The translations under genes were made by a program, and so were the position numbers. Of a DNA stretch of 64,000 nt, positions 8,716 to 17,212 are shown one piece after another (positions within the stretch are counted from its first letter, which is position 1; each line of letters begins with the position of its first letter). This DNA comes from Fibrella aquatilis (GTDB lineage: Bacteria > Bacteroidota > Bacteroidia > Cytophagales > Spirosomataceae), in NCBI RefSeq assembly GCF_017353255.1, contig NZ_JAFMYU010000005.1, positions 186,001 to 250,000 on the forward strand. The letters run 5' to 3'. The notes below the pieces were generated by a model. It searched no databases. It worked only from the letters and a program-made list of their open reading frames with translations, and was not told where the DNA came from.

Positions 8716-9450
8716 ATGCTTACTCGGCTGCTTTTATTATTACTTCTGCCGCTGATGGGCTTGGGTCAGAACCCGCCTAAGACAGACGTTGACCTACGGC
8801 TGGGGCTAACCACGTTTCGCGATAATAGGTACTCGGTGTTTCGCTATGCTATGCCAACGGTGGGCTTTCAGTTGAACAGAACCAAGTCGGTTGGTACTGG
8901 CGAAAAATGGCTCACCGTTGGGGCCTATTGGGGTCAGGATGTGCAGACGGGCCGGTTTTTTAGCCGAACCGCCGGGCTAAGCAGCAGCCTGCAACGTACC
9001 TATCGGCTTGGGTCAGCCAATACCAGCAAGCCCAGCCAATTTGGGTTGGGGTGGCAGGCCCAATTGGCCATACAGACCTATTACGACAGGCTGGCGTTCA
9101 ACGAGACCACCGATAGCCACATTGGCGGATATGCGGCCCTCGAGTTAGCCCCGATGCTGTACTATCGATGGGAGTTCAAGCTGGCTAACCGCCCGGCCCT
9201 GTTTACCAACAGCCTGAGCGTTCCGCTATTGACGGGCCTGGTGGCGGGTAACAACGCGGGCAATTACTCGGCGGGAGTAGCATTTCCCGGGGCATTCACC
9301 GGCCTCTCCAACCAACTCTGGCTAACGCTCAACACCCCCGCCCGGCACCCCTGGCGCATAGGGTATCAGTGGAGTTACCGGGCCATCCAACTCGCCGACG
9401 CTAATCAGCAACACGCATTCAATGGGCTTGTTTTTGCCTGGACTCTTTAG
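8716..9450 (+). CDS. Predicted outer-membrane beta-barrel protein, unknown function
   Basis: The 244-residue protein has a strong signal peptide (RLLLLLLLPLMGLGQ). The mature part alternates Gly and aromatic residues in strand-like blocks (LTVGAYWGQD, FGLGWQAQLAIQTYYD, MLYYRWEFKL, IGYQWSYRAIQL) and ends in an aromatic-Trp-Thr-Leu tail, as barrel proteins often do. I do not recognise the family. It lies 50 bp after the receptor-like gene and 12 bp before the lipoprotein gene, so the three are probably co-transcribed. Confidence 0.75.
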   Translation: MLTRLLLLLLLPLMGLGQNPPKTDVDLRLGLTTFRDNRYSVFRYAMPTVGFQLNRTKSVGTGEKWLTVGAYWGQDVQTGRFFSRTAGLSSSLQRTYRLGSANTSKPSQFGLGWQAQLAIQTYYDRLAFNETTDSHIGGYAALELAPMLYYRWEFKLANRPALFTNSLSVPLLTGLVAGNNAGNYSAGVAFPGAFTGLSNQLWLTLNTPARHPWRIGYQWSYRAIQLADANQQHAFNGLVFAWTL

Positions 9451-9462
9451 CCAAAATCAACT

Positions 9463-10464
9463 ATGAAAGCCAGGCAATTAGCCAATACAGTGCTGTCTGT
9501 CAGTTTATTGTTCAGCTGTGAGCGCCTACTGATACCAGCCGGAGAGGTAACCGTATTTGAGGGGCGCGTGGCTGATCCCGACCAACTCCTGATATCAACC
9601 CGCGACGTTGATCTGTTTTGGGAAGCCTATGACATGGCCCCGCAGGCTACTGACCAAACGGCCCATTGGCAACGCAACTATATCGACAAAGCAAGCCCCA
9701 CCGTGCAGTCGACACTGAGTAGTGGCAAGATCACCGCCGCTATCATGGCGAAAGCCACGATAAGCACCTACCGGCAATTTTTCCCGTCGGTCAGGACGCT
9801 TACCACGGGTATGGTTCGCCAACAGGAGGGGGCCATCCGGCAGGGGTTGCGCACCTTGAAACAACTGTACCCCGACGCTACGTTTCCGGCCATCTATTTC
9901 GGTATGGGGTTATTCAACAACGGCGGTAAAAGTCTGCCCAGCGGCATTTACATTGGCACCGAATATTACACCGCTGCCCCCACCACCATCACGACCGAGT
10001 TGACAGCCTATTCGAGGGGTATCCTGTTCAATTCCAGCCAATTACCGGCCATTGTGGCCCATGAAATGGTGCATCAGCAACAGCGCTACGGCATAGCGGG
10101 CGGCAACACACTTTTGGCCGCTGCCATTGCCGAAGGGTCGGCCGATTTTCTGGCCAAACTAGCCACCGGAGCCATCGCTACGGGTACCGCAACATATACG
10201 TTTGGCGAGGCCAACGAGCGAGCAGTTTGGCAGGCGTTCAGCCAGGAGATGGACGGTACCAACTGGCGAAACTGGCTCTACAACGGCAACGCAGGCAACA
10301 CCTACAATTACCCCGCCGACATGGGCTATTTCGTGGGCTACCGCATCTGCGAAGCCTACTACAACCGGGCCACCAACAAAACCCAGGCCCTCCGCGATAT
10401 GCTACAAACTACGGATTATAAGGCGTTCTTAACCAAAAGCGGCTACCCTGAACTTTGGAAGTAG
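9463..10464 (+). CDS. Putative zinc-dependent protease lipoprotein (HExxH; DUF2268/GldB-like)
   Basis: The 333-residue protein starts with a lipoprotein signal; LLFSC places the lipidated Cys near residue 19. The zinc signature HEMVHQQQ is at about residue 200, followed by AIAEGSADFLAKLATG, whose Glu is placed to be the third zinc ligand, as in DUF2268-type proteases. A C-terminal GYFVGYRICEAYY segment is also shared with those families. It is probably anchored facing the periplasm. The substrate is unknown. It is probably co-transcribed with the two preceding outer-membrane genes. Confidence 0.75.
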   Translation: MKARQLANTVLSVSLLFSCERLLIPAGEVTVFEGRVADPDQLLISTRDVDLFWEAYDMAPQATDQTAHWQRNYIDKASPTVQSTLSSGKITAAIMAKATISTYRQFFPSVRTLTTGMVRQQEGAIRQGLRTLKQLYPDATFPAIYFGMGLFNNGGKSLPSGIYIGTEYYTAAPTTITTELTAYSRGILFNSSQLPAIVAHEMVHQQQRYGIAGGNTLLAAAIAEGSADFLAKLATGAIATGTATYTFGEANERAVWQAFSQEMDGTNWRNWLYNGNAGNTYNYPADMGYFVGYRICEAYYNRATNKTQALRDMLQTTDYKAFLTKSGYPELWK

Positions 10465-10483
10465 CCAATTTCTATTCACTACC

Positions 10484-11155
10484 TTACCGCATCTGCTTCG
10501 TGGTGTACCGGTCCATGACGTCGCTGGGGAAAACGTCGAGGACATTGGCGAGGACGAGGAGCACAAGGGTGCGCGAGGCAATCTTGCGGGGGATGTTGGC
10601 CAACAGGGCGAAGGAATCGACCGTGACGTGCGTGTTTTTGTCGAGGTGTTGCATGAGCACCTTTTCTTTTTCGCCGTAGGTGAAGCGCACGTTGCGGTCA
10701 GCGCGTTCGCCTTTCATGATCTCGCGTACCTCTTTGCTGGCCTGTACCGACTTATCATCTACCCGCACATACACCTTCTTGTTGTCGGGGTCGTTGGGAT
10801 CGGGCAGAATATAGTGGGGGCGGTGCGGGCTGCGTGGAATACGGAATATAAGCACTTCGCGTTCGTCGTGCAGTTGTACACGCTCCAGGGTGTAGGTGAT
10901 GGCGGGGAAACAAAACTTTTCGATGGCCCGCACCAGCAGGTACTCGTCTTCGTCGGCGTATTTGAGGCCCGGAATGGTGCCATCATCGCCGACACCGATC
11001 AGGAGCGTGCCGCCGTCGGTGTTGGCGAACGCTACGATTCCCCGCACAATTTTGTCGGGATGGTTGGTCTTGAGTTTGAACTCAAGACAATGCCCCTCTC
11101 CCCGGCGAACCAGGTCTTTGAGCATTTTATAGTCTGTAGTTGATCTGCCCACCAT
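10484..11155 (-). CDS. AlbA_2 (Schlafen-type) domain protein
   Basis: The 223-residue protein has the AlbA_2 domain over residues about 10-120: GEGHCLEFKLKT, IVAFANTDGGTLLIGVGDDG and the IFRIPRSPHRPHY strand are its landmarks. In Bacteroidota such proteins are annotated as ATP-binding or putative DNA-binding regulators. The C-terminal third (residues 160-223) resembles a small winged-helix region. ATG 11155 is preferred over GTG 11170. It converges on the lipoprotein gene and has no obvious partner. Confidence 0.75.
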   Translation of the reverse strand: MVGRSTTDYKMLKDLVRRGEGHCLEFKLKTNHPDKIVRGIVAFANTDGGTLLIGVGDDGTIPGLKYADEDEYLLVRAIEKFCFPAITYTLERVQLHDEREVLIFRIPRSPHRPHYILPDPNDPDNKKVYVRVDDKSVQASKEVREIMKGERADRNVRFTYGEKEKVLMQHLDKNTHVTVDSFALLANIPRKIASRTLVLLVLANVLDVFPSDVMDRYTTKQMR

Positions 11156-11338
11156 TTGCGTACTGATCACCTTCTAAAGATACAACCGCTAACCGAATTT
11201 GCAACCATTTTTTACGGTCACATACGGAACAATACAACCCCAACGATTCCTTAACTTAGTAACTGGTTCGGCCGCTAACTTTTTGGTCAAACGGGCGGTT
11301 GTGTAAACACAGTAAGCTACCAACTATAAAACGAACAA

Positions 11339-11782
11339 ATGCTGGTAAACGTTGCTATTGCCCTATCTACGCTCCTGATCATGGAGGGGGTGGCCTGGTT
11401 CACCCACAAGTATATCATGCACGGCATCATGTGGAGCTGGCACCACTCGCACCATAACGCGCACAAGGGCTTTTTCGAGATAAACGACCTGTTTAGCATT
11501 CTGTTCAGCGGGGTGGCCGTGGGGCTGTTTGTAGTAGGGTTGGAAATACCCTCGCTCTGGTACCTGGCACCTATTGCAGCGGGCGTAACCCTCTATGGCA
11601 TAGGCTACTTCGTCTTTCACGACGTGATCGTTCACCGCCGGATTCGCATCAAGTTTAGTACCAAAAATTCGTACCTGCTGCGTATTATGCGGGCGCATTA
11701 CGTACACCATAAAGTACACACCCGCGACGGGGCCGAAGCGTTCGGTTTTCTGTATGCGCCCAAGAAATACGACAAAAAATGA
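11339..11782 (+). CDS. crtZ: Beta-carotene hydroxylase
   Basis: The 147-residue integral membrane diiron enzyme has the four histidine clusters of CrtZ: HKYIMH, HHSHH, HDVIVH and HYVHH, in that order. It should hydroxylate carotenoid beta-ionone rings to make zeaxanthin-type pigments, which fits a pigmented cytophagalean. There are about four membrane helices. Its stop codon overlaps the glpD start by four bases (ATGA), so the two are translationally coupled, although their functions look unrelated. No other crt gene is in the window. Confidence 0.95.
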   Translation: MLVNVAIALSTLLIMEGVAWFTHKYIMHGIMWSWHHSHHNAHKGFFEINDLFSILFSGVAVGLFVVGLEIPSLWYLAPIAAGVTLYGIGYFVFHDVIVHRRIRIKFSTKNSYLLRIMRAHYVHHKVHTRDGAEAFGFLYAPKKYDKK

Positions 11783-13449
11783 ACCGCGCCGCTCACCTCC
11801 ACCGCCTGAAAACCGAAGCCTTCGACATCTGCATTATCGGGGCGGGCGCATCGGGGGCGGGCTGTGCTGCCGATGCCGCCAGCAGGGGGTTGCGCGTGGC
11901 CGTGATCGAGTCCGACGATTTTGGCGCGGGCACGTCGGGTACGTCCACCAAGCTGGTGCATGGGGGGGTGCGGTATCTGGAGCAGGCCGTTAAAACGTTT
12001 GATCCCAAGCAGTTAGCGCTGGTGCGAAAGGCGCTGCACGAACGCCGGACACTTCTGCACATTGCCCCGCACCTGTGCCACCCGCTGGCCCTGCTCACAC
12101 CCGTGAGCAACCTGATTGAAGGGGCCTATTATGCCATTGGCCTGAAAATCTACGACTGGTTGGCCGGTAGTCGACGTATGGCCCCCAGCCAATGGCTGAA
12201 TAAAGCCGAAGCCCTGCGCCATTTTCCGGCCTTCGATGGCCGCAAACTCCATAGCGCAGTGCTGTACTACGATGGGCAGTTCGACGATATTCGGCTGAAC
12301 CTGGGGCTGGTGCAAACCGCCGCCAAATACGGTGCTTCCGTGGCCAACCACGTGCGGGTGGCATCGCTGGTAGCGGGAGAAAGCGGCCAACTCAACGCTG
12401 TAACCGCCCTTGACACCTTGTCGGGTGAGGCATTCACGATTCGGGCGAAAGTAGTGGTGAACGCCACCGGTACCCACGCCGACCGGCTTCGGCGGCAGGC
12501 CAACAGTGGGCAGGGCGTACGGATGCGGGCCAGCAAAGGTGCCCACGTGGTGCTGCCCGGCTCGGCCATGCCCCAAGCACCGGCGCAGACCGAACCGGCG
12601 GCGTTGCTGGTGCCCAAAACAAAAGACGGTCGGGTGCTTTTCGCTATTCCGTGGCGCGGGCAGTGGCTCATTGGCACCACCGACACCGAAGCTGACACCA
12701 CCGACATGCCCGCCCTGCTGCCCGACGAAGCCGCGTACCTGCTGGCTGAAGTCAACCAGTTCGTGGCACAACCTGTGCCGATTGAGGCCGTAGCGGGTGG
12801 GTTTGCCGGGCTGCGTCCGCTGTTACAATCTGACCCCAATGCCAGCAGCAAAGCCGTAGTGCGCGACCATGAGGTAGAAATTGATACTAAATCGGGACTG
12901 GTCAGCATTATGGGTGGCAAGTGGACTACCTATCGGCTTATGGCGCAGGAAACGATTGATGCCTGTTGCGCGAAGCTGGGTCAGCCACGCCCCTGTGTGA
13001 CGGAGTCACTTTTGCTTCAGGGTGCCGAGGGTTACGACTCCAACTACCCGAAGCGCCTCGCCGAACGTCACCCTGATATGGCGGCTGATATACTGGCACA
13101 CCTAGCCGACACCTACGGCACCGAAGCCCCGGCAATTCTGACGTTGTTGGTTGAAAATCCGGCCTGGGGCACTCGGTTGGCCCAAAAGCACCCGTTTATT
13201 CAGGCCGAAGTGATCTACGCCGCTCGCACCGAAATGGCCCTGACCCTACCCGACGTGCTTATGCGCCGCATCCGCCTCGGCCTCATTGACTGGCAGGCTA
13301 CGCTCGAAGCGCTACCCCTTTCGGCCCAGCTACTGGCTCGTGAACTCGGCTGGTCAACTACCGAAGCGGCACAGCATGAAGCTGATTTTCAGGCATATAT
13401 TGAGGGGTTAATTGGCAAGGCAACGGGAAAGGAAGTTTATAGCTTGTAG
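11779..13449 (+). CDS. glpD: Aerobic glycerol-3-phosphate dehydrogenase
   Basis: The 556-residue FAD protein oxidises sn-glycerol-3-phosphate to dihydroxyacetone phosphate and feeds electrons to the quinone pool. The FAD fold is at residues 14-45 (IIGAGASGAGCAADAA), followed by GTSGTSTKLVHGGVRYL, a strong GlpD signature. SIMGGKWTTYRLMA is near residue 377, and the C-terminal domain follows. It is preceded by crtZ with a four-base overlap. A MIP channel of the glycerol type is encoded separately at 54437. Confidence 0.95.
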   Translation: MNRAAHLHRLKTEAFDICIIGAGASGAGCAADAASRGLRVAVIESDDFGAGTSGTSTKLVHGGVRYLEQAVKTFDPKQLALVRKALHERRTLLHIAPHLCHPLALLTPVSNLIEGAYYAIGLKIYDWLAGSRRMAPSQWLNKAEALRHFPAFDGRKLHSAVLYYDGQFDDIRLNLGLVQTAAKYGASVANHVRVASLVAGESGQLNAVTALDTLSGEAFTIRAKVVVNATGTHADRLRRQANSGQGVRMRASKGAHVVLPGSAMPQAPAQTEPAALLVPKTKDGRVLFAIPWRGQWLIGTTDTEADTTDMPALLPDEAAYLLAEVNQFVAQPVPIEAVAGGFAGLRPLLQSDPNASSKAVVRDHEVEIDTKSGLVSIMGGKWTTYRLMAQETIDACCAKLGQPRPCVTESLLLQGAEGYDSNYPKRLAERHPDMAADILAHLADTYGTEAPAILTLLVENPAWGTRLAQKHPFIQAEVIYAARTEMALTLPDVLMRRIRLGLIDWQATLEALPLSAQLLARELGWSTTEAAQHEADFQAYIEGLIGKATGKEVYSL

Positions 13450-13464
13450 CTGGCTCTACTCATA

Positions 13465-13523
13465 TCTGACGGAGCGTTGCTCCGTTTGTTTCAACGCAGA
13501 AAACGGAGCAACGCTCCGTCAGA
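13465..13523. repeat. Perfect 23-bp inverted repeat containing nested ACGGAGC/GCTCCGT palindrome
   Basis: Bases 13465-13487 pair exactly with 13501-13523. Each arm contains its own short palindrome, ACGGAGC then GTT then GCTCCGT, so the element can fold as one long stem or as two small hairpins. It starts 15 bp after the glpD stop codon. There is no clear 7-bp period. It could also act as a terminator, although a T run is lacking. Confidence 0.93.
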
Positions 13524-13553
13524 CATACATCAAACCACAAAATAATTTCCCCG

Positions 13554-14570
13554 TTGACTGAACTTCTCCGCGACATTCGGGCATATCTCCGGGCTGATTT
13601 TAAACTAGCTTTATATGCCCTTACGGCGTTGTGGGTGGCGGTTTTGATTGCGATCAACTACACGTTACATCTCGAAAATGGACTGATTGATGCGCAGCCA
13701 CTTAGCCCCTGGCGGCCAGTTTGGTACTTCGGCATGTACGCCACGGCCTACTACGGCGCGTTCTGGCTTTGGAGCCAATTTCACCACCGACTGGATATCT
13801 GGCGCAACCCGCGGTTTTGGCTTCATACGCTGGTGGCGCTGGTGGTGTTTTCCTACTATGCAGGCTTTGCCGGGTACGTCGATTGGGCGCAACAGTTCAG
13901 CGACTATCGGCTGTATCTGTATGCCTACAAGGTGTTTAGCAACCTGCATTCGATCCTGACCATTGTGCTGCCGCTAGGGCTTTACTACCTCTTCGTCGAT
14001 AAAAATCAGAGCGGCTTTTATGGGTTGAAACCCAAGCGCAAGGGACTGCTGGTATACCTGATGCTATTGGGCCTCATGGTGCCGATCATCCTGTTTGCCT
14101 CGTTCCAGCCCGATTTCCTGGAAGCGTACCCCACCTACCGTAATCTCACTCCTCATGAAGCCCTGCACGTACCTGAGTGGCTCACGGCCTTCGGCTACGA
14201 ACTAGCTTATGGATGGGATTTTGTGCCTACCGAACTGATCTTCAGAGGCTTCCTGATTATTGGCTTGAGCTATGTTTTGCGGACTGGTAGTCCGCAGACT
14301 GAGAACGAGGTCACTACCCAACCCGCCTACCTGACCTCACCTGCCATAGCGCAGCGCGGCCTAGCGCGGCCCGGACCCGTTCTACCCATGATTGTCTGGT
14401 ATGCCACCATCCATTTTGGCCGTCCCCTCGGCGAGACCATTTCGTCGTTGTTTGGCGGGTACATTTTAGGCGTTTTAGCCGTGTCTACGCGCAGCATCTG
14501 GGGTGGGCTTTTTATCCACATCGGTATTGCCTGGCTTATGGAAGCCGCCGCGTTTTGGCAGCTACATTAA
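13554..14570 (+). CDS. CPBP-family intramembrane metalloprotease
   Basis: The 338-residue protein has about eight hydrophobic helices and the conserved core of the CPBP (CAAX protease and bacteriocin-processing) family in its C-terminal half. TELIFRGFLIIGL carries the Glu/Arg motif, the ATIHFGRPLGE segment carries the His, and GLFIHIGIAW is the last motif. The Glu-Glu pair of the consensus is reduced to Thr-Glu. No ATG is available, so TTG 13554 is the likely start. A linker at residues about 242-276 is encoded by palindromic DNA and looks inserted. The substrate is unknown. Confidence 0.8.
   Translation: MTELLRDIRAYLRADFKLALYALTALWVAVLIAINYTLHLENGLIDAQPLSPWRPVWYFGMYATAYYGAFWLWSQFHHRLDIWRNPRFWLHTLVALVVFSYYAGFAGYVDWAQQFSDYRLYLYAYKVFSNLHSILTIVLPLGLYYLFVDKNQSGFYGLKPKRKGLLVYLMLLGLMVPIILFASFQPDFLEAYPTYRNLTPHEALHVPEWLTAFGYELAYGWDFVPTELIFRGFLIIGLSYVLRTGSPQTENEVTTQPAYLTSPAIAQRGLARPGPVLPMIVWYATIHFGRPLGETISSLFGGYILGVLAVSTRSIWGGLFIHIGIAWLMEAAAFWQLH
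14278..14296. repeat. Palindrome inside the CPBP protease gene
   Basis: TGCGGACTGGTAGTCCGCA has 8-bp perfect arms around GGT. It begins a stretch to about 14383 that also has a GAGGTCA/TGACCTC pair and a repeated AGCGCGGCC. The encoded residues (about 242-276) form a polar linker between two conserved motifs of the protein. Confidence 0.7.
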
Positions 14571-14575
14571 CCCAA

Positions 14576-15691
14576 TTACCCGGTTAGGCGTACGCGCTGC
14601 CCTGTTCTGGCGGCCTGATAAATGGCTTCGATGACCCGAAGGTCTTTCAGGCCTTCAACTCCAGCAATATGGTTGGGGAGCGGCTGGTTGGCTAGCAGTA
14701 CCTGCCCAATGCCATCCAGTTGTGCCGCCTGCTGATTAATGTCGGGAAAGGTTAGCTCGCCCGCGCTTGTACGACCCCGAAACGGCCCGTAGCTCACTGC
14801 TGGACTGAGTTCAAAAAAACCGGTATCAGCAGCGGCATAAAACCGATCTACACTCATGTTGTTGGCACTCGTGGATGTGGCAATGGCCCCCGATGGAAAT
14901 TCCAGTTGCCACGTAACGCTTTCTTCTACTTCGCGGTACAGGTCTTTATGCTGCACCGGACCAAACTGCGCGGTCACGGCAATTGGTTCTTCGCCAAGTA
15001 CATAGCGGCTGCTTTGTACGCAATACACGCCAAGGTTCATTAGCGGCCCACCCCCCGACAACGCCTTTTTCAGGTGCCAGTCGGTGGGGGGGATACCGTC
15101 CAGGTGGTAGCCCAGCGAGACCTCGATGAGCCGTACCTGGCCAAACACTTTTTGCTGCCCCAATCGCTTAAGTTCTTGATGATAAGGCTCATAATGTAGC
15201 CGATAGCCTACTGCCAATTGCACACCCGCTGCCTTGCAGGCCGCAATCATGGCCTCGCACTCAGCCACCGAAACGGCCATTGGCTTTTCCACAATAACGT
15301 GTTTGCCCGCCTTTGCTGCCCGAATTGTCAAGTCCTTATGCAGCCCGTTCGGCACCACCACATACACCACGTCGATATCCTTGTTGGTCGCTATGTTGTC
15401 GAAATCCTGGTAGCTGTAGCAGTTTTTCGGCGCGATGGTATATCGCTTTTGCCACTGCTCCAGTTTGGCCGGTGTGCCCGATACAAGCCCCGCCAACTGG
15501 CAGTAGTTCGACACGGCTAGCCCCTCGGCCAAATAGCCCGCATACCGGCCCAATCCGCAGAGGGCTACGTTTAGTTTTTTGGAAACATGGGGGGCGGTTA
15601 GACCAGGCAACTGGGGTACAGATGCCACGGCAGAAGCCCCGACACCTACACCCATCTGTCGCAAAAAATGTCGGCGAGGGTAACGTTCCAT
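14576..15691 (-). CDS. Gfo/Idh/MocA family oxidoreductase with Tat signal
   Basis: The 371-residue protein starts with a twin-arginine signal (YPRRHFLRQMGVG), so it is folded before export to the periplasm. The NAD(P) fold follows (LNVALCGLGRYAGYLAEGL), then VVPNGLHKDLTIRAAKAGKHVIVEKPMA, a very typical motif of the family containing the EKP lysine, and a C-terminal GFO_IDH_MocA domain. Its closest known type is glucose-fructose oxidoreductase. ATG 15691 was chosen so that the Tat motif is N-terminal. It converges tightly on the protease gene. Confidence 0.88.
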   Translation of the reverse strand: MERYPRRHFLRQMGVGVGASAVASVPQLPGLTAPHVSKKLNVALCGLGRYAGYLAEGLAVSNYCQLAGLVSGTPAKLEQWQKRYTIAPKNCYSYQDFDNIATNKDIDVVYVVVPNGLHKDLTIRAAKAGKHVIVEKPMAVSVAECEAMIAACKAAGVQLAVGYRLHYEPYHQELKRLGQQKVFGQVRLIEVSLGYHLDGIPPTDWHLKKALSGGGPLMNLGVYCVQSSRYVLGEEPIAVTAQFGPVQHKDLYREVEESVTWQLEFPSGAIATSTSANNMSVDRFYAAADTGFFELSPAVSYGPFRGRTSAGELTFPDINQQAAQLDGIGQVLLANQPLPNHIAGVEGLKDLRVIEAIYQAARTGQRVRLTG

Positions 15692-15853
15692 ACGTGGTAA
15701 TTTGCTCTTTCGGGTAATACTATACCAATTCGGTATGAAGCACGCGGGCATTTACACCAACGGACCGCCAGCCGGATTACTGGCCTGGCCCATGATACCC
15801 CCTAAAATTGCCCGTCCGAACCCCCTTTACCCGTTTGGTGTTCTTTAAGCAGT

Positions 15854-16579
15854 ATGATTACCACTACACATCAGAACAAAACGGTTCAGATTCAGCACCT
15901 TGGCCTGGTCGATTATCAGGCTGCCTGGGATGAGCAGGAGCGGCTTTTTGCCGACACCGTTGCCCGGAAAATCGCCAACCGCACCCTTCCACCCGACGAG
16001 CAGCTGCCTACGCCCAACTACCTGCTTTTCTGCGAACACCCGCACGTGTATACGCTGGGCAAGAGCGGCCACGAAAGCCATCTGCTGGCCAATGATGACT
16101 TTCTGAAACAGATTGGTGCCACCTACCACCGCATCAACCGGGGTGGCGATATCACCTATCACGGGCCGGGCCAACTCGTGGGCTACCCTATTCTGGATCT
16201 CGACAACTTTTTCACCGACATTCACCGCTACATGCGGCTGCTGGAAGAGGCTATTATTTTGACCCTCAATGATTTCGGCATCCAGGCCGGACGTATTTCG
16301 GGCCTGACGGGTGTATGGCTGGGTGGTTCCGGCGGACCGAGCGGACCGGAGCGCAAAATCTGCGCGATGGGCGTGAAAGCAAGCCGTTGGGTAACGATGC
16401 ATGGTTTTGCCTTGAACGTGAACACCGACTTAAGCTATTTTTCTCATATTGTTCCCTGTGGCATTGCCGACAAAGCCGTGACCTCCATGCAGCAGGAACT
16501 GGGCCACCCGGTGCCTATGGCCGAGGTGACGGAACGGCTGCAACGGCATTTACTAGATTTATTTGAGATGAACGGTTAG
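15854..16579 (+). CDS. lipB: Lipoyl(octanoyl) transferase
   Basis: The 241-residue enzyme transfers octanoate from acyl-carrier protein to lipoyl domains. The signature RGGDITYHGPGQLVGYPI is near residue 95. The catalytic Lys lies in ICAMGVKASRWVTMHG, and the catalytic Cys in IVPCGIADKAVTSM. A short Gly/Pro/Ser loop (GGSGGPSGPE) is inserted before the lysine motif; its DNA has two GCGGACCG direct repeats. The gene is immediately followed by a heptad inverted repeat. Confidence 0.95.
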   Translation: MITTTHQNKTVQIQHLGLVDYQAAWDEQERLFADTVARKIANRTLPPDEQLPTPNYLLFCEHPHVYTLGKSGHESHLLANDDFLKQIGATYHRINRGGDITYHGPGQLVGYPILDLDNFFTDIHRYMRLLEEAIILTLNDFGIQAGRISGLTGVWLGGSGGPSGPERKICAMGVKASRWVTMHGFALNVNTDLSYFSHIVPCGIADKAVTSMQQELGHPVPMAEVTERLQRHLLDLFEMNG

Positions 16580-16583
16580 GTCT

Positions 16584-16672
16584 AAAGTTCAATGTCTACA
16601 GTCTAATGTTGCTCCGCGTAATACAGTAACTAAGGAAGCAACTTTGGACTTTAAAGATTGAACTTTGGACTC
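16584..16672. repeat. Imperfect inverted repeat, heptad family ANAGTYN
   Basis: The left arm is four contiguous 7-bp units from 16584 to 16611 (AAAGTTC, then three variants). The right arm is at least four contiguous units from 16639 to 16666 (CAACTTT, GGACTTT and variants). The arms pair imperfectly because the units have diverged, but the period is exact. The repeat fills the spacer between the lipB stop (16579) and the next gene start (16683). Confidence 0.85.
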
Positions 16673-16682
16673 TTTTCTTTCC

Positions 16683-17087
16683 ATGAAAAAAGACATCCCT
16701 TTCTTACCCGTTGAGGGCATATAGGTGGTTGTGGCCCGGAAATTGACTGAACTGAATCAGTACGAATGGCAGGTGTATCTGATTAACCAGAATGACCAAC
16801 CTATTCATAATGTGTTTGTTACATCGAGTGGGTACGGCGAAAAGGACGGTGAGGTGCAAAAGACAGCTACACTTCGTCATTACTTCGTCGACCTGCAACC
16901 AGGGGCGTATGAGATCGTAGAGTCAATCATGCCCGACGTTTTTCACTTAAACAATGAGTTCTGGGTCAGCTATTATATTGGCGCTCAGATCTATGACAAA
17001 AAATTCATTTTCGTGCCCGACAGCATCACTGAAGCACACCTGGTCAATATACCGGTGCTTGGGCTGGAGGGTATATTACATGTTTAA
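16683..17087 (+). pseudogene. Small conserved protein interrupted by an in-frame stop at codon 14
   Basis: ATG 16683 opens with MKKDIPFLPVEGI, then TAG at 16722-16724, and the same frame continues for 121 residues (VVVARKLTELNQYEWQ to the TAA at 17085). The N-terminal peptide and the rest fit as one protein, and CAG to TAG (Gln to stop) would explain the break. Either the gene is newly inactivated, a GTG restart at 16725 gives a shorter protein, or the base is a sequencing error. The protein looks like a small cytosolic beta-rich protein; I do not recognise its function. It lies between lipB and rnr, bracketed by inverted repeats. Confidence 0.7.
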
Positions 17088-17205
17088 GGTTTGTCATTTG
17101 GCTTCGCCGTCATTCAGTGGTCATTCGCTTGGCTCTCATTCATTGTCTTTACAACTAATGACTAGTTAATGACCACCGAATGACGGCGAAGCCAAATGAC
17201 AAACC
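17088..17205. repeat. 38-bp inverted repeat with one mismatch, GTCATTY words
   Basis: Bases 17088-17125 pair with 17168-17205 except for one transition. The arms contain repeated GTCATTC-type words and an inner GGCTTCGCC block similar to the one in the element at 56009. It begins on the base after the upstream stop codon and ends 7 bp before the rnr start. The central part has further CATTC words. Confidence 0.92.
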
Positions 17206-17212
17206 CTTCTAA

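Noticed and set aside
10628-11143. Plus-strand 171-codon frame opposite the AlbA_2 gene
   Set aside because: It is a mirror frame of a gene with clear domain motifs; the translated sequence has no recognisable features.
16722-16724. Stop-codon reassignment (TAG read as Gln) to explain internal TAG codons at 16722 and 20024
   Set aside because: TAG is used as a normal stop in many genes here, for example glpD, lipB and nuoB. The two internal TAGs lie in genes that look small or decayed.
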